Of a stretch of 64,000 nucleotides of DNA, positions 41,897-53,000 are shown one piece after another. Under the pieces are notes generated by a model. That model was not told where the DNA came from. It did not search any database and was given only the letters and a program-made list of their open reading frames with translations. The position numbers and the translations under genes were made by a program. Position 1 is the stretch's first letter. Each line of letters starts with the position of its first letter. The DNA is from Hysterangium stoloniferum (taxonomy: Eukaryota > Basidiomycota > Agaricomycetes > Hysterangiales > Hysterangiaceae). The stretch is taken from contig WHVD01000094.1 of the NCBI GenBank assembly GCA_015178975.1, positions 124,001 through 188,000 on the forward strand, in the 5' to 3' direction.

Positions 41897-44800
41897 TAGC
41901 AAGTGTTGTGGATGCATTATCAACCTTACATTTCAGGACACACTTCATTGCCTGACCTTGTCCCACAATCTTGTGTCCATCATAACAGTGGATGTTATGT
42001 GATTTCTGGGGGGGGGGGGGGTCACCTTTATCAACTCAGATGTCACCCATTCATGTACAGGAGGGGAGAAGGGACAATGTACAAGATCAACATCTTTCCA
42101 CCAGCTGGCCCCCTCCCAGATAACAACTATCCCTGGACATGTGCAATGCACCCAACAACTGTAGTCAAGACAACTACACACACACTTTCACTGCCAAATC
42201 CCATGACCGACCAACTGACATAGATACCTGGCATCGATGCCTTGGTCATGTCAGGTATGATACTGTGCAACAAATGGCCAAGTATAATGTCATCTGTGGC
42301 ATGCAGGTAACCACCATGACACCCTAACTGGGGACATGTGAAGGATGTATAATGGGGAAGCATACACACCACCCATTTTATATCAATGATGAGTGTGAAA
42401 CAGCAATTGGGGAATGGACCTATGTTGACTTGTGGGGACCATCCCAAGTCCACTCCATTGGTGGGAGAAGTTATATGATGCCATGTGTCAACAGGTACAG
42501 CAGTCACCTGGAGGTTTCCTTCTTGTCAAGTAAGGAAGCCAAAGGAACCCTGGCCACATTGAAGCACTATACAGTGCTCACTGAATGTCAGACAGGGATG
42601 AAGGTGTGCACAATACATACTGACAAAGGCACAGAATTCTTCAACTCCTTGTGGACCACATACCTCAACAAACAGGGGATAATACATGAAACCACCACCA
42701 TGTACTCGTCTTTGTCCAACAGTGTCATTGAGCAGTGTCATTGCACCATTATTGAGCGAGTGCGCATTTGCCTGTACAAGAATAAGTTATTCCCTGCATT
42801 GTGGTGCGAAATTGCAGTGGCAATCATATATGTAATGGACCTTATCCCTACAACCAGAAACTCCAACTTGACCCCATTTGAGTTGTGGCATAGGAAGAAA
42901 CCTGATATTTCTCACCTGCATCCCCTCAGCTGTGTAGCCTACACTAAGATTCCCATAGAAACAGGAGGTGGGCTTAGTAAACTGGATCCACAGTCCATCA
43001 AAGGGGTGTATATCAGACATTTTGGACATGATGCTTACAGAATTTATGATCCAGAGATGTGTTGTATCTTTCACTCACATGATGTCATCTTTGAGGAAGG
43101 TCACAGTCACAAGACACTGACTGAGCTATTGGGTGAGGAGGAAACACAGCATCTTGACCATGTTGCACTCGCCACACCAGTTAATGAGATCCCAGATGAG
43201 CCGAGGAGAGGTTTGGTGCCAGTACAAGACCACACTCCTTCAACCACTCCAACCAACATCTCATCTCCACCCATCACTGAACTGACCAGCATGGAGTCTA
43301 TGCTATGTCACTCAATGTGTGTATCTGTCCTGACACAAGCACTTAAGGACTCTTTCAACTCGGAGATGAACATACAGCAAGTCCAGTTGGTGGGGGAGCC
43401 ATGGGCTGATGACAGAATACATAGTGGATTCCATACTGATGCCATGACAGTGCCAGACCCAATGAACATGTAGTTCCCCAATACATACAGCGAGGTGATG
43501 ATGCACCCTGACATATGGGCAGGCCCTATCCACAAAGAACTAGCTGTCATGAGGAAACATGTGGTGTGGACAGTTGTGGACTGCCCCACAGACACTAGAC
43601 TGGTAAAGACTCGTTGGACCTTTGCACACAAATATGATGGTAATGGTGAACTTGGTGAGAATCAAGACCCTAATAGTATATAATGGACTAAAGTACAGTC
43701 AAATACTATCTACTACTTATATATCTTTGGTAGAACAATGAAACAGTGAGAACAATTAGCAGTGGAATAAAGGAAAGGGTAAGTGACACAACTCCTTTGT
43801 TGTCCCAAAAATAGATCTGATCTTTGGAATATGTTGTTCATGATGTACACATTCCAACAGAACTCATTGCCCACAAGGCAAGGCTCATAGCTAAAGTATT
43901 TACACAAATCCCTGGCATCGATTTCTTTGCTGTGGATGAATTTGGCCATTGCAGCTGCCAAAAACATGGAGTCATGGCAGATCAACTATGTTGCAGCATA
44001 CCTCAACTCAGTCCCACAAGCCATGATGTACATAAAACTCCCTGATGGCACAAAGGAGGCAGGGAAGGTTGGGCGACTGGAAAGGATGTTATATGGCACC
44101 ATGGATGGTGCCAATAACTGGTGGGGGACATTGGACAGAGAAATGGGTGAGTTGGGGTATTACCGGTCAAAAGCCAACCCATCAATATGCTCTCACCATG
44201 TGAATGGCAGCACCACGATAACATCCACCTATACTGACAACACGACTGGAATCTCATCCTCTGAAGAAGAGGCAAATAGAGCCAAGGAAGAACTAGGCTG
44301 GATCTACAAGACCAAGGACATGGGGGATGCTAACTTAGTTCTGGGAATCTGAATTGACCAAGACTGGGAATGTGGCACAATCAGGCTATCACAATATGCA
44401 TCCCTTGAATGCATCCTCAAGCATTTTGGAATGACAGAGTCAAACTCTCATGGCATGCCACTACCCCGGGTATTATACTGAACAGGGAGCAGGGACCTCA
44501 GATGACCACAGATCACATCTTCATGGCTGATAAGCCATATCAAGAATTACTGGGATCAATTGTGTATGCACAGATCACAATGCATCCAGATCTCTCATAT
44601 GCTGTATCCACACTGAACAAGTTTGCTTCAAACCCCAGAAAGGCTCACTGGAACACATTGACCCACATCATACAATACATCAAAGGGATGCTCGAGTACG
44701 GCCTCACATATGGGGGTTCACTCCAGGATGTCATCCCAGTCAGGTATGTCAACACTGATTTTGCAGGGGACACTGACACACACCGATCCTGTTCTGGGCA

Positions 44801-45190
44801 TGTTTTTATTCAGGCAGAGGGACCTACTACTTGGGGATCAAAATACCAGCTGATAGTCACTCTATCAACAACAGAATTGGAATATATGGCACTCACCTGA
44901 GCCATGAAGCAGAACTTGTGGATGTATGCAGTAGTGGACAAAGTTGGTTTTCCACAGCCAAAGCTAGTGATCCTCTACAATGATAATTCAGGTGCAGTCC
45001 TCTTAACCAAGAATACAAAGCACAATGCACATGTCAACCATATTGATATATGGTACCACTACATATGGGAATGGGTTGAGGAGGGGGACATCAAAGTCCA
45101 TCATGTCACATCATCTGACAACCTAGCTGACATGTTCATGAAACCTTTGGCTAAATCAACATTCACTAAGCAATGTATTGCGTTGTGACT
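41897..45190 (+). pseudogene. Decayed Ty1/Copia polyprotein: integrase, reverse transcriptase, RNase H
   Basis: Continues the element interrupted at 40353. Pre-integrase zinc region DTWHRCLGHVRYDTV (about 42217). Integrase 42352-43470 with WTYVDLWGP, TDKGTEFF and a degenerate third site (SVIEQCHCTIIERV), so the DDE triad is D-D-E in order. RT pieces are at 43820-44350 in two frames (HKARLIAKVF; INYVAAYLNS; KVGRLERMLYGT; YTDNTTG where YVDD is expected). RNase H is at 44409-45188 with LGSIVYAQITMHPDLSYAV and TLSTTELEYMAL, then an in-frame stop, then YNDNSGAVLL and TSSDNLADMFMKPL. Stops at 44350-44352 and 44898-44900, frameshifts near 43700-43930, and the lost active site make it dead. Confidence 0.85.
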
Positions 45191-45218
45191 CTGCAAGAGT
45201 ATGCCAAGCCAGGGGGAG

Positions 45219-45467
45219 TGTTGAATTTTAGGCTCTTGCACTCTGACTTATCAAGGTTGAACAAACAGCTACCCCACACCGTATCTGGATATACCACACT
45301 GTACACAGTTACACCAAGCTGCATTATCCCCTGTCAAATATACATATACCATGCGTTACTACCATCATCTCTACGTAATTTAGACATTTTACTATTTAGT
45401 CTCAAATGTTTCAAAATCCATACCTCAGTTGAGTCACTATTTGTGTTGACTGAGGTATGTTACCACA
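45219..45467 (+). repeat. 3' LTR of the decayed Copia, family J (249 bp)
   Basis: Follows the purine tract AGGGGGAG (45211-45218). Starts TGTTGAATTTTAGGC and ends TATGTTACCACA by comparison with the solo copy at 17847-18141. No matching 5' LTR was found upstream of 39800, so the element is 5'-truncated. Confidence 0.7.
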
Positions 45468-45580
45468 ACTATACTTTGCCTTCACACTCTCACCTTGATG
45501 TAATATAGTGTATTTCTTATATAATTGACATTGCAAAAAAGTTCCAAAAAATATTTCTCTATCACTTACCATCTCATAAA

Positions 45581-45947
45581 ATGCCTGGTAGTAGAAAACC
45601 AAGAAAAGCTGAGAAGGAGACTGTGAAAGCAAGACTCACCTTTGGTGAAATTGCAAAAACAAAGCAGGCCTTCAAAAAGAAACATGGTTTGGCAGCAAAA
45701 ACTACACAGGACTATGATGGTCGTGTATGATAAGGAAAGGGGTGGTTGGCAGAGGTAGCAAAGGAATTAAGAGGTAATGAAGGGCTTGAGCATCCCAGGG
45801 GCAGTCCAGAGAGACTCAGCAATGTAACATGGACGAGTTTCAATTGAATTCATGCATTTGATGAAACACCAAACTGGGCTCTAGCAACATTCATATCATT
45901 TAAATGCTTCACAAATAGTTGTGGCCAATCAACAGCAGAGGGTATAC
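45581..45947 (+). pseudogene. First half of a repetitive ORF family (family X)
   Basis: ATG at 45581 starts MPGSRKPRKAEKETVKARL, then TTQDYDGRV, two stops, GKGWLAEVAKEL, and FDETPNWALATFISFKCF...CGQSTAEGI, all in one frame with a few stops. The frame is broken at the LTR that starts at 45948. The continuation VHAGFQKYWDRA is found at 63327. I recognise this as a repeated, uncharacterised mushroom ORF that could be the helical N-terminal part of a tyrosine recombinase (Crypton-like), but no catalytic residues are present to prove it. Confidence 0.45.
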
Positions 45948-45999
45948 TATTAGAATGAAGAAAGGAGGTGGATGTGAAGCACTAGAAGTGCAGGAGCTC

Positions 46000-46807
46000 T
46001 GTTAAGGGGGGTGTGTACACGGAGGGTTTCTGGAGAACCCCATGGGAAATACGATAGGACTTGGCTCAGCTTATAGGCTGCGCCCTTGTGAGATCATGTT
46101 GTCCAATTCCAAATGGGTGGATGGGAGTCCCAGGGAGTCTGGGTGGGTTTGTGGGTCGAGGGGTTGGGGAGTCAAGATAAATAAGTCAGAGGTTGAGTGA
46201 TAGATGTGTTGGAGCCCATGGGCTCCAACTAGTGAGAGCAGTGTAATTCAAAGAGGAGTTTAGAGTGGAAAATGTACTAGATTACTGGGGAGAATCTAAG
46301 CTGATTTTCTGACTGGATTGTATGTACAACATCTGCCAGACTATATAGACTGTGGAATGAATAACATACCAAATCCAGTAATAATGAAAATGAAACTAGC
46401 AAACATAAAACGAGATAAGTAAACACCAAATTTGGTGTTAGGAACAGAACGGGATGGAGTGGAGTCCAAATCGTGACAGGTCATAAACCATAATGGGAAA
46501 TGGAGCAGGAGCGGAGTCTGAGTTGTGACAGGTCATTTGACTAAAATGGGAACAGGGCTCAGTTAGAGGGATGATGGGGTTTCCAAGTGGGGTCGGGTGA
46601 CTGATGTGTGGGATGAGGTCGGACATAGACAGGGATGGAGTCCAGCGGGTATTCCAGTGACTGATACACAATGTAATGAAGTCGAACATGGACAAGTCTG
46701 ATGTATGGAGTCCAGTGGGAATTCCAGTAAACTGAGAATTGGTGTGTATAGGGTGCAGGTGCGTATAAGTTAGTGCCCGGAGTCTGGCAGGAATTCTGGT
46801 CGTAACA
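46000..46807 (-). repeat. Solo LTR, family A (copy A8, 808 bp, complete)
   Basis: Begins TGTTAAGGGGGG and ends GGTCGTAACA on the plus strand. It is flanked by AGCTC (45995-45999 and 46808-46812). The uninterrupted GCAGGAGCTCAGACA site exists at 48076-48090 and 63208-63222. It sits inside the 3' LTR of the TR-GAG element. Confidence 0.9.
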
Positions 46808-46921
46808 AGCTCAGACACAGACATGGACACGAATGAGTGAACAATAGATTCACCAGCATGTACTATGGATCCACAACAGTACACAGGTTGTAGCTAATGT
46901 GCCAAGTCACTAAATCTAACA

Positions 46922-47938
46922 CCCCCACCTGATGAGACACATATCTAAGTAATAACTCCCACCAGAAAAAATAATCAAATCCTAATAAGAACTTCAGGGG
47001 GACTGGAAGAAGGAGATGATGGTGGTGAAGACCTGTATGAATATTTATTAACAATGGTGGAAGATAAAACTTGTTCTGTTTGATGAGCAGTGTTGGTATA
47101 GGGTGAGGAAAAATATGGTGGCTTTGGAGGAGCAGTAATAACCCATTCCCTGACTTTTCAGGGCATGTTATATGTAGACACAAAATACAGTAATATGACC
47201 TGGATGACAACAATAGTGACAGTGACCTTCATTGGTAGGATCACACCAATGAAAGCCTTTATCATCTTCTAAAATAGGTGGTGGAGTAATGCCTGACCTA
47301 GAGAACTGACCAGGTTGTTTTCAAACATTCCCACACTTTGGACCAGCTACATATGGAACATCAACCAGCTCAGATCTGATGGCAATGGCAGAGGAAGCTG
47401 AACTATTGAGAATCCCTTTGACATTGGAAAGAGAGGGTTCAGACATGGTAGTGAGAATGAAAGTATGAATGGTGTGGTAGGAAGGGTGAAGGTTCATGAG
47501 GACATCCAATGTTTGACAATCATCAATGGCACAACCCAAAGATATGAAATTCTGATGAGCACTTTTGATAGCATGGATGTAAATGTCAATGGATTTAGAA
47601 GGATCATGTTCAATGTGATAAAAATCCTCATGACATTTGAAATGATGAGCCATTGTAGACCTCTGGAAGTGTTCCCTCAGTTAAACCTGAAGTCTCCTTA
47701 TGACCAAATACTGCAACTCCTCACTAATAGCAGACCAGATGATGGCTGCCATTTGCTTATCTGTTTGCACAGAAACAGCAGGGGATGTGGGAGCAACAGC
47801 ATCATCATCATCTGTAATCCAAAAAGCACCAACACTTAAAAAGACCATAGACATTGTATCTCTCCATTTGGAATAGTTGTCTTCTGTGAGGAGAGGAACT
47901 TTGGCTATGATAGGAGTGAGGATGTTGGGCAAAGACAT
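46922..47938 (-). pseudogene. Copia-type Gag of TR-GAG copy 1
   Basis: Starts MSLPNILTP at 47938. Contains LLTEDNYSKWRDTMSM and GAFWITDDDDAVAP (N-terminal Gag fold), then MAHHFKCHEDFYHIEHD...NFISLGCAIDDCQTLDVLM, and a zinc knuckle CHYCCHPGHITVFC at about 47180-47225. The pieces lie in shifted frames, with a stop before KQPGQFS. The same order is conserved in the 62-63 kb copy. Confidence 0.65.
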
Positions 47939-48021
47939 GATTCCAGTAGAGTGATGCTGCAGGTGATGGTGGCCAACAAGAAGAAGATTGGTGATAAATT
48001 TGGTGTTTTTAGTTAGAGCCA

Positions 48022-48033
48022 GGGCCCATAACC
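48022..48033 (-). other. Primer-binding site (half initiator tRNA-Met)
   Basis: On the minus strand GGTTATGGGCCC directly follows the 5' LTR. It is complementary to the anticodon arm of initiator tRNA-Met (GGGC(C/U)CAUAACC), the half-tRNA priming known from Drosophila copia and Ty5. Confidence 0.75.
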
Positions 48034-48149
48034 TATTAGAATGAAGAAGAGAGGTGAATGTGAAGCACTAGATGTGCAGGAGCTCAGACATGGACACAGA
48101 CATAAACAAGTGAATGATAGATTTACCAGTGCACACTATGGACCCACAA

Positions 48150-48519
48150 TGTTGGATAACACCGTCAAACCTTACAGCTATATTTGGACGGACAAAACAC
48201 ATACAGGGTCGAAATAACAAAGGAACCACTTGGAAACAAAAGAACTGAGATACAACCTTTTGTTCCCTATGTCTCAGACTTCCTTTTGTTCCGTATTTCC
48301 TTTGTTCGTATTTCCCCATTGTTATCTTTAGTATATATAATGTAACTCTAACAACCTTACATCTCAGTCCATTATACGCATATACAAGACTGAGGTGAGT
48401 TGTTCTTCTCCAACATTTTTATTAATATTCACATGTTGTAGTTTATTATTAGGTACTTAATCCTAGTCCATTATACACATATACGAGACTGAGTTTATTA
48501 TTAGGTTACTTTTCTAATA
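48150..48519 (+). repeat. Solo LTR, family F (370 bp)
   Basis: Begins TGTTGGATAACACC and ends TTTTCTAATA. It is flanked by CACAA (48145-48149 and 48520-48524). It is inserted into the 5' LTR of TR-GAG copy 1. The homologous uninterrupted LTR at 63166-63326 shows the empty site. A TATA-like GTATATATAATG is at about 48331. The hairpin-like CTCAGTCCATTATACGCAT...GACTGAG block occurs twice (about 48366 and 48465), suggesting an internal duplication of about 100 bp. Confidence 0.85.
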
Positions 48520-48600
48520 CACAATAGTACACAACATCTAACTAGTGTGCCAAGTCATTAAATCTAACACCTGCACAGTCATCTGAGCTGCTTCATCACA

Positions 48601-48726
48601 ATGACTGCCAATCCCAATTGGGAGAAGGTCAAGTGTGAATTGCTTCCTAGCCATGTGCCTGCTGATCATGCCAATTTGACTTCCCATGTTTTTGCTGCCA
48701 AGACTCAGTTGCTGGAGGGCTTTTAA
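48601..48726 (+). pseudogene. Helitron Rep/helicase-like domain fragment
   Basis: MTANPNWEKVKCELLP, then DHANLTSHVFAAKTQLLEG. The MTANPxW...DRPDLxxRVF pattern is the conserved start of the Helitron Rep region in fungi and plants. It stops at a TAA after 41 codons. No helicase part follows. Confidence 0.6.
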
Positions 48727-49447
48727 ATGCCTTTAAACACCATACAAGGCTGAAAAACATCAGACTTAAAATTCAGAGTTCATACCACTGTCGGCATCAA
48801 AAATGATACAGAATGACCCAAAAAAGCATCCCACCATTTCCAGGTAGCATCTCATATGGATTATTGAGCAGCTCCAGTGAGGGAAAGAGAACAGAAAATG
48901 GATATATTTTGAAGTATGATGCAGAGATACTCTTGTGCATGAGTTAACACACTAAGACAATGGAAATATCCTCCATCAACATTTACCCTCGGAGGTCAAC
49001 GGGGGTCAAAGCAAAGGGTCGTGTGGTCCGTCTCTTTGTTAATTTGATACATGCAACGGATGGGAAATTTTAGTAACAAACTTTCAATTGATTTTCTTCG
49101 TTTGCCTAAAGAGAACAAGCTCCATTTGTAGCAATACCATGAGAACCTTAATCCTCTTAATATATCTATGGTGTCAAAGCATCTAAAGTCAGAATACATT
49201 CTATTACCCATCTCATCTCATTGTCGAAATCTTGCATACGAGGTACCTCATTTCATAATTTCAATATTGGTGTCATACACAAGGCTATAGTGTGTGGGTG
49301 TGCCCCACGATGTGTACCAAGCCTGGGTGATTCAGAGCACCCTGAAAATACGGTTTCACTGTTAGAGATCACCGCTGACAATTCCATATGTCTTTGTGTG
49401 TAGTATCCGGTATTTGTCGGTGTTGACTACAAATGAAGTAAGATAAC
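48727..49447. other. Non-coding, no gene supported
   Basis: Short frames only, possibly decayed Helitron sequence. The minus frame 48996-49211 has no motif. Confidence 0.4.
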
Positions 49448-49642
49448 TGTAATCCCGTCATCAATTGGGATCACTGGCAGTCACACAAGTTGACAGGACC
49501 ATGGTGTATTGTCCAGAACAAGAACAGGATACAGGCAGATGCAGTGTACGGTAAGGAAAGAGAAGGAAAGCTACCTAGGCTTTATATGCTGTGATCACAT
49601 GGTAGAACAAAAGGAGTGGAACAAAGGAGTGGAACAAAGGAG

Positions 49643-49913
49643 TGTTAAATTTGATGATGAAACACACCTTTTTATAGGGGGAGTCCACCAATTATTGCAA
49701 CTTTTCATATGAAGATGCTAATTGTGGACCATGCTTTTGGAGGTTAATGTGTGTCAGAACCACTATACACCTCCCAGAGCATCCAACCTATATTGTCAGG
49801 AGGTGCTACACTAACTGACACAAGATATTGAGAAACAAATACTTTTATTACAAGCTTATTAAACCCTTGTATATTGTGTATTGCAATAGAGTCAACTCAT
49901 ACTATTTTTAATA
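49643..49913 (+). repeat. 5' LTR of the intact Copia
   Basis: 271 bp, no difference from the 3' LTR found by eye. It contains the block ATGATGATGAAACACACC and a TTACAAGCTTATTAAACCC block conserved in the solo copy at 28551. Confidence 0.95.
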
Positions 49914-49925
49914 GGTTATGGGCCC
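49914..49925 (+). other. Primer-binding site (half initiator tRNA-Met)
   Basis: GGTTATGGGCCC begins directly after the 5' LTR, complementary to the initiator tRNA-Met anticodon arm. It is identical to the PBS of the TR-GAG element. Confidence 0.8.
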
Positions 49926-50077
49926 CGGCTTCTAATTGTAATACACATTACTATAAGTACTTGAATTTGGAGGCATAACAAACCAACTTTTGTGTTTGGT
50001 TGAGCCTGTCACTTTTGCTTGCATAAGCAAGAAACCTTAATTTTCGGATTTTCGAAAATTTCCCTACTGTGTCAAGC

Positions 50078-53000
50078 ATGACATCCTCAGAATCATTACC
50101 AAAATTCAAACCATTAAACAACCAAAATTATCCAGAATGGTCTGGAGAAATGAAGGCATGGTTGATGAAGTTGGGTTATTGGAAGCTTGTTTGTGGAAAA
50201 GAAATCAAGCCAGTAAATGGCAGTGATAACATTGAGAAGTGGGAAACAAAGGCAGAGAAAGCAGCTGCAGAGATATATCTTATGGTGGAAAATGATCAGA
50301 GGGTGCATTTCCGTGGATTTGAAGAAGATCCAATCAAAATGTGGGACTTGTTGGAAAGGACACACTTACAACAAAAACCAGGAGCCCGCTTCAATGCCTA
50401 TGATGACCTATTCTCAATCCAAAAGGATGAAAAGGAGTCTTTGATGGATTTGGGTGTCAGAATTGATAAAGCAATGGGGACTATTCAAAACCTGCGCCCA
50501 AAGGACTTCACAATTGAAAAGTTGGATGAAGAATTACAATGCATGGCACTCATCCGGGCTCTTCCTGAGGAATATGCACACCTCTCCTCATCATTATTAC
50601 TCATGGAGAAGTTGGACAAGAATACCATTCTCCAGGCATTTAGAAGCGAGGAACTAAATCGCAATCGCCGTGGAGAAATGGTTAATAGGGCCAAAGCACC
50701 CATCAAGCATCGAAAAAAGATGGTTTGCTATAATTGTGACAAGGAAGGGCACCTCAGCTATGACTGTCCAAAGCCAAGGAATAAAGAAAAGATACAGCAA
50801 TACTGGCAGTCACGCAACAGTGCTAACAAGATGGAAGAGGCAAAAATAGAGGAAGTAGAGGAACAGACAGGAAAAGCAAGTGTCTTTTCACAACATGATG
50901 CATGTGCAACCTCAGCTAATATCTATGATTGGAATACAGACACAGGGGCCACATCGCATATGACACCCCATTACAACTGGTTCCACACCTATACCCCATA
51001 CAGAACCCCAATAAAACTTGCAGACAATAGAATTGTATATTCTGAAGGTGTTGGGAGTGTTATTTTTCAACCAATCATTGATGGAAGAGTTAGCCGGGAG
51101 GTTGAATTCACAAAAGTATTACATGTTCCAGCTTTACATAATAATCTTCTTGCTGTCCTATATCTCACACGTTATAAAGAATTTGATGTACACATTTCAT
51201 CCAAAACCATAAGATTTAATCGCCATGGGAATCTTTTATTCACTGCATCAATCACTGATCGAAATGTGGGCTACTTGGATGGCAAGACTATTATAAATAG
51301 AATGGAGAATGTGCACATGTCCTCTACTTTACCTCTAGATCTGTCTCTGTGGCATAGAAGATTGGGACATCACCACTATGAGGGGATAAAGAATCTAATG
51401 AGAAGAAACATGGTCAAAGGATTGGTACTTAATTCAAAGGCTAAACCAGATCCAATTTGTGAACCATGTCTTGCAGGAAAGATGCATGCCAACCCATTTC
51501 CCCCCTCAGAACATCACTGCAATGAACCTTTGGAGTTGGTACATACAGATGTACATTATATTGGCACAAGATCCCGATCTGGATGTTACTATTGGGTTAC
51601 ATTCATTGATGAGGCTTCAAGATTCTATTACGTCATCCCAATCAAGTCCAAAAGTGGTGTTTTCTGGGCATTCAAACGGTACAAAGCATTTGCAGAAAAC
51701 CTCCTTGGACGGAAAATAAAGAAACTTAGGGATGACAAGGGTGGAGAATACATGTCAAGGGCATTCATTGAATTCACCGATAAACATGGTATCTTGCGTC
51801 AGCATACAGTCCGTAATAGACCTCAACAAAACGGAATGGCAGAGCGTGCAAACCGGACATTAGCAGAAGGGATTACAACCATGCTAACAGAGTCTGAACT
51901 ACCCAAGAACTTCTGGGAGTACTGCCTGGCTGCATTTGTACACATCTGGAACCACTGCCCATCATCTGCCTTACAGGACAAAACTCCATATGAAATTTGG
52001 CACAAAAGGAAACCAAATATCAGTCACATCAGAGTTTGGGGATGCATTGCATATGTCCACATTCAAAAGGATAAACGATCAAGCCTGGGATCTCACATGG
52101 AGAAATGCATCTTCATTGGGTATCCTGAAGGGTATAAGGGATGGTTATTCTACAACCCATTGACAAGAAGGATAGTGATCAGTGAACGAGCTGAATTCGA
52201 TGAACGATACACATGGAAACACCAACCACCACAAGTTCCAGATACTGGTGGGAAGGATGAATCAAGTACGAGGGATTATATCCCAGGGGGTCCAGTTGTT
52301 GAAGAAGATGATAATCCACCAAATGAATTACCAACTGCCCCTGTGGAGGATCATGAAATCCCTGTACCCGAATCCGAAGACAATGTTATCACACCATCCC
52401 CCCAGATCACAGATAATGAGGAGGAGGAAGAGGAGGAGGAAGATAACAGACCAATTGCTATTCGAAAACCTTTGCGCAACAAAAAACCTCCTAATGAATG
52501 GTGGAAAACCTGGGAACCCAATCCTACCACTTCTGACAGTACCGATGAAGTGGAATTGGAGGAGGCACATGTGTCAATTATTTCTGAACCAAGGACATTT
52601 ACAGAGGCAATGAATGGTCCACAGGCAAGACAATGGAGAGAGGCAGCCTTGGAGGAAATGAACATACACATGAGCAATGGAACTTGGACCATAATGAAAC
52701 TACCACCAGGAAAAAAGGCTATAGGATCAAAATGGGTTTTCAAAGTGAAACGCAAGGCAGATGGATCAATAGAACGGTTTAAGGCACGATTGGTTGCTAA
52801 AGGATACAACCAGAGACCAGGATTTGACTATACAGAGATTTTTGCCCCAACAATGCGCCATGCTACTATTCGTCTAGTATTAGCACTGGCTGCAGCAGAA
52901 GGCCTTCACCTCCGATCAGTTGACATATCACATGCATTCATCAACAGTGATATTGATGCAGAAATATACATGGTCCAGCCAGAAGGATTTCACCAAGGAG

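Larger units (their letters stand above)
45948..48569 (-). mobile_element. Gag-only LTR retrotransposon (TR-GAG type), copy 1
   Basis: Minus-strand element: 5' LTR 48569-48034 (161 bp without an inserted solo LTR), primer-binding site 48033-48022, internal region 46922-48033 (1112 bp), purine tract GGTGGGGG at 46922-46930, and 3' LTR 46921-45948 (161 bp without an inserted family A LTR). The internal region encodes only a Gag. No protease, integrase or RT is present, so it is non-autonomous. The intact Copia at 49.6 kb uses the same PBS and could be a helper in principle. The flanks (TATAC and CCTGC) do not match, so the element has been rearranged at one side. Confidence 0.75.

Noticed and set aside
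42010-42022. Run of about 12-13 G in the decayed Copia
   Set aside because: Simple homopolymer in a dead element, probably slippage; not treated as a G-quadruplex or regulatory feature.
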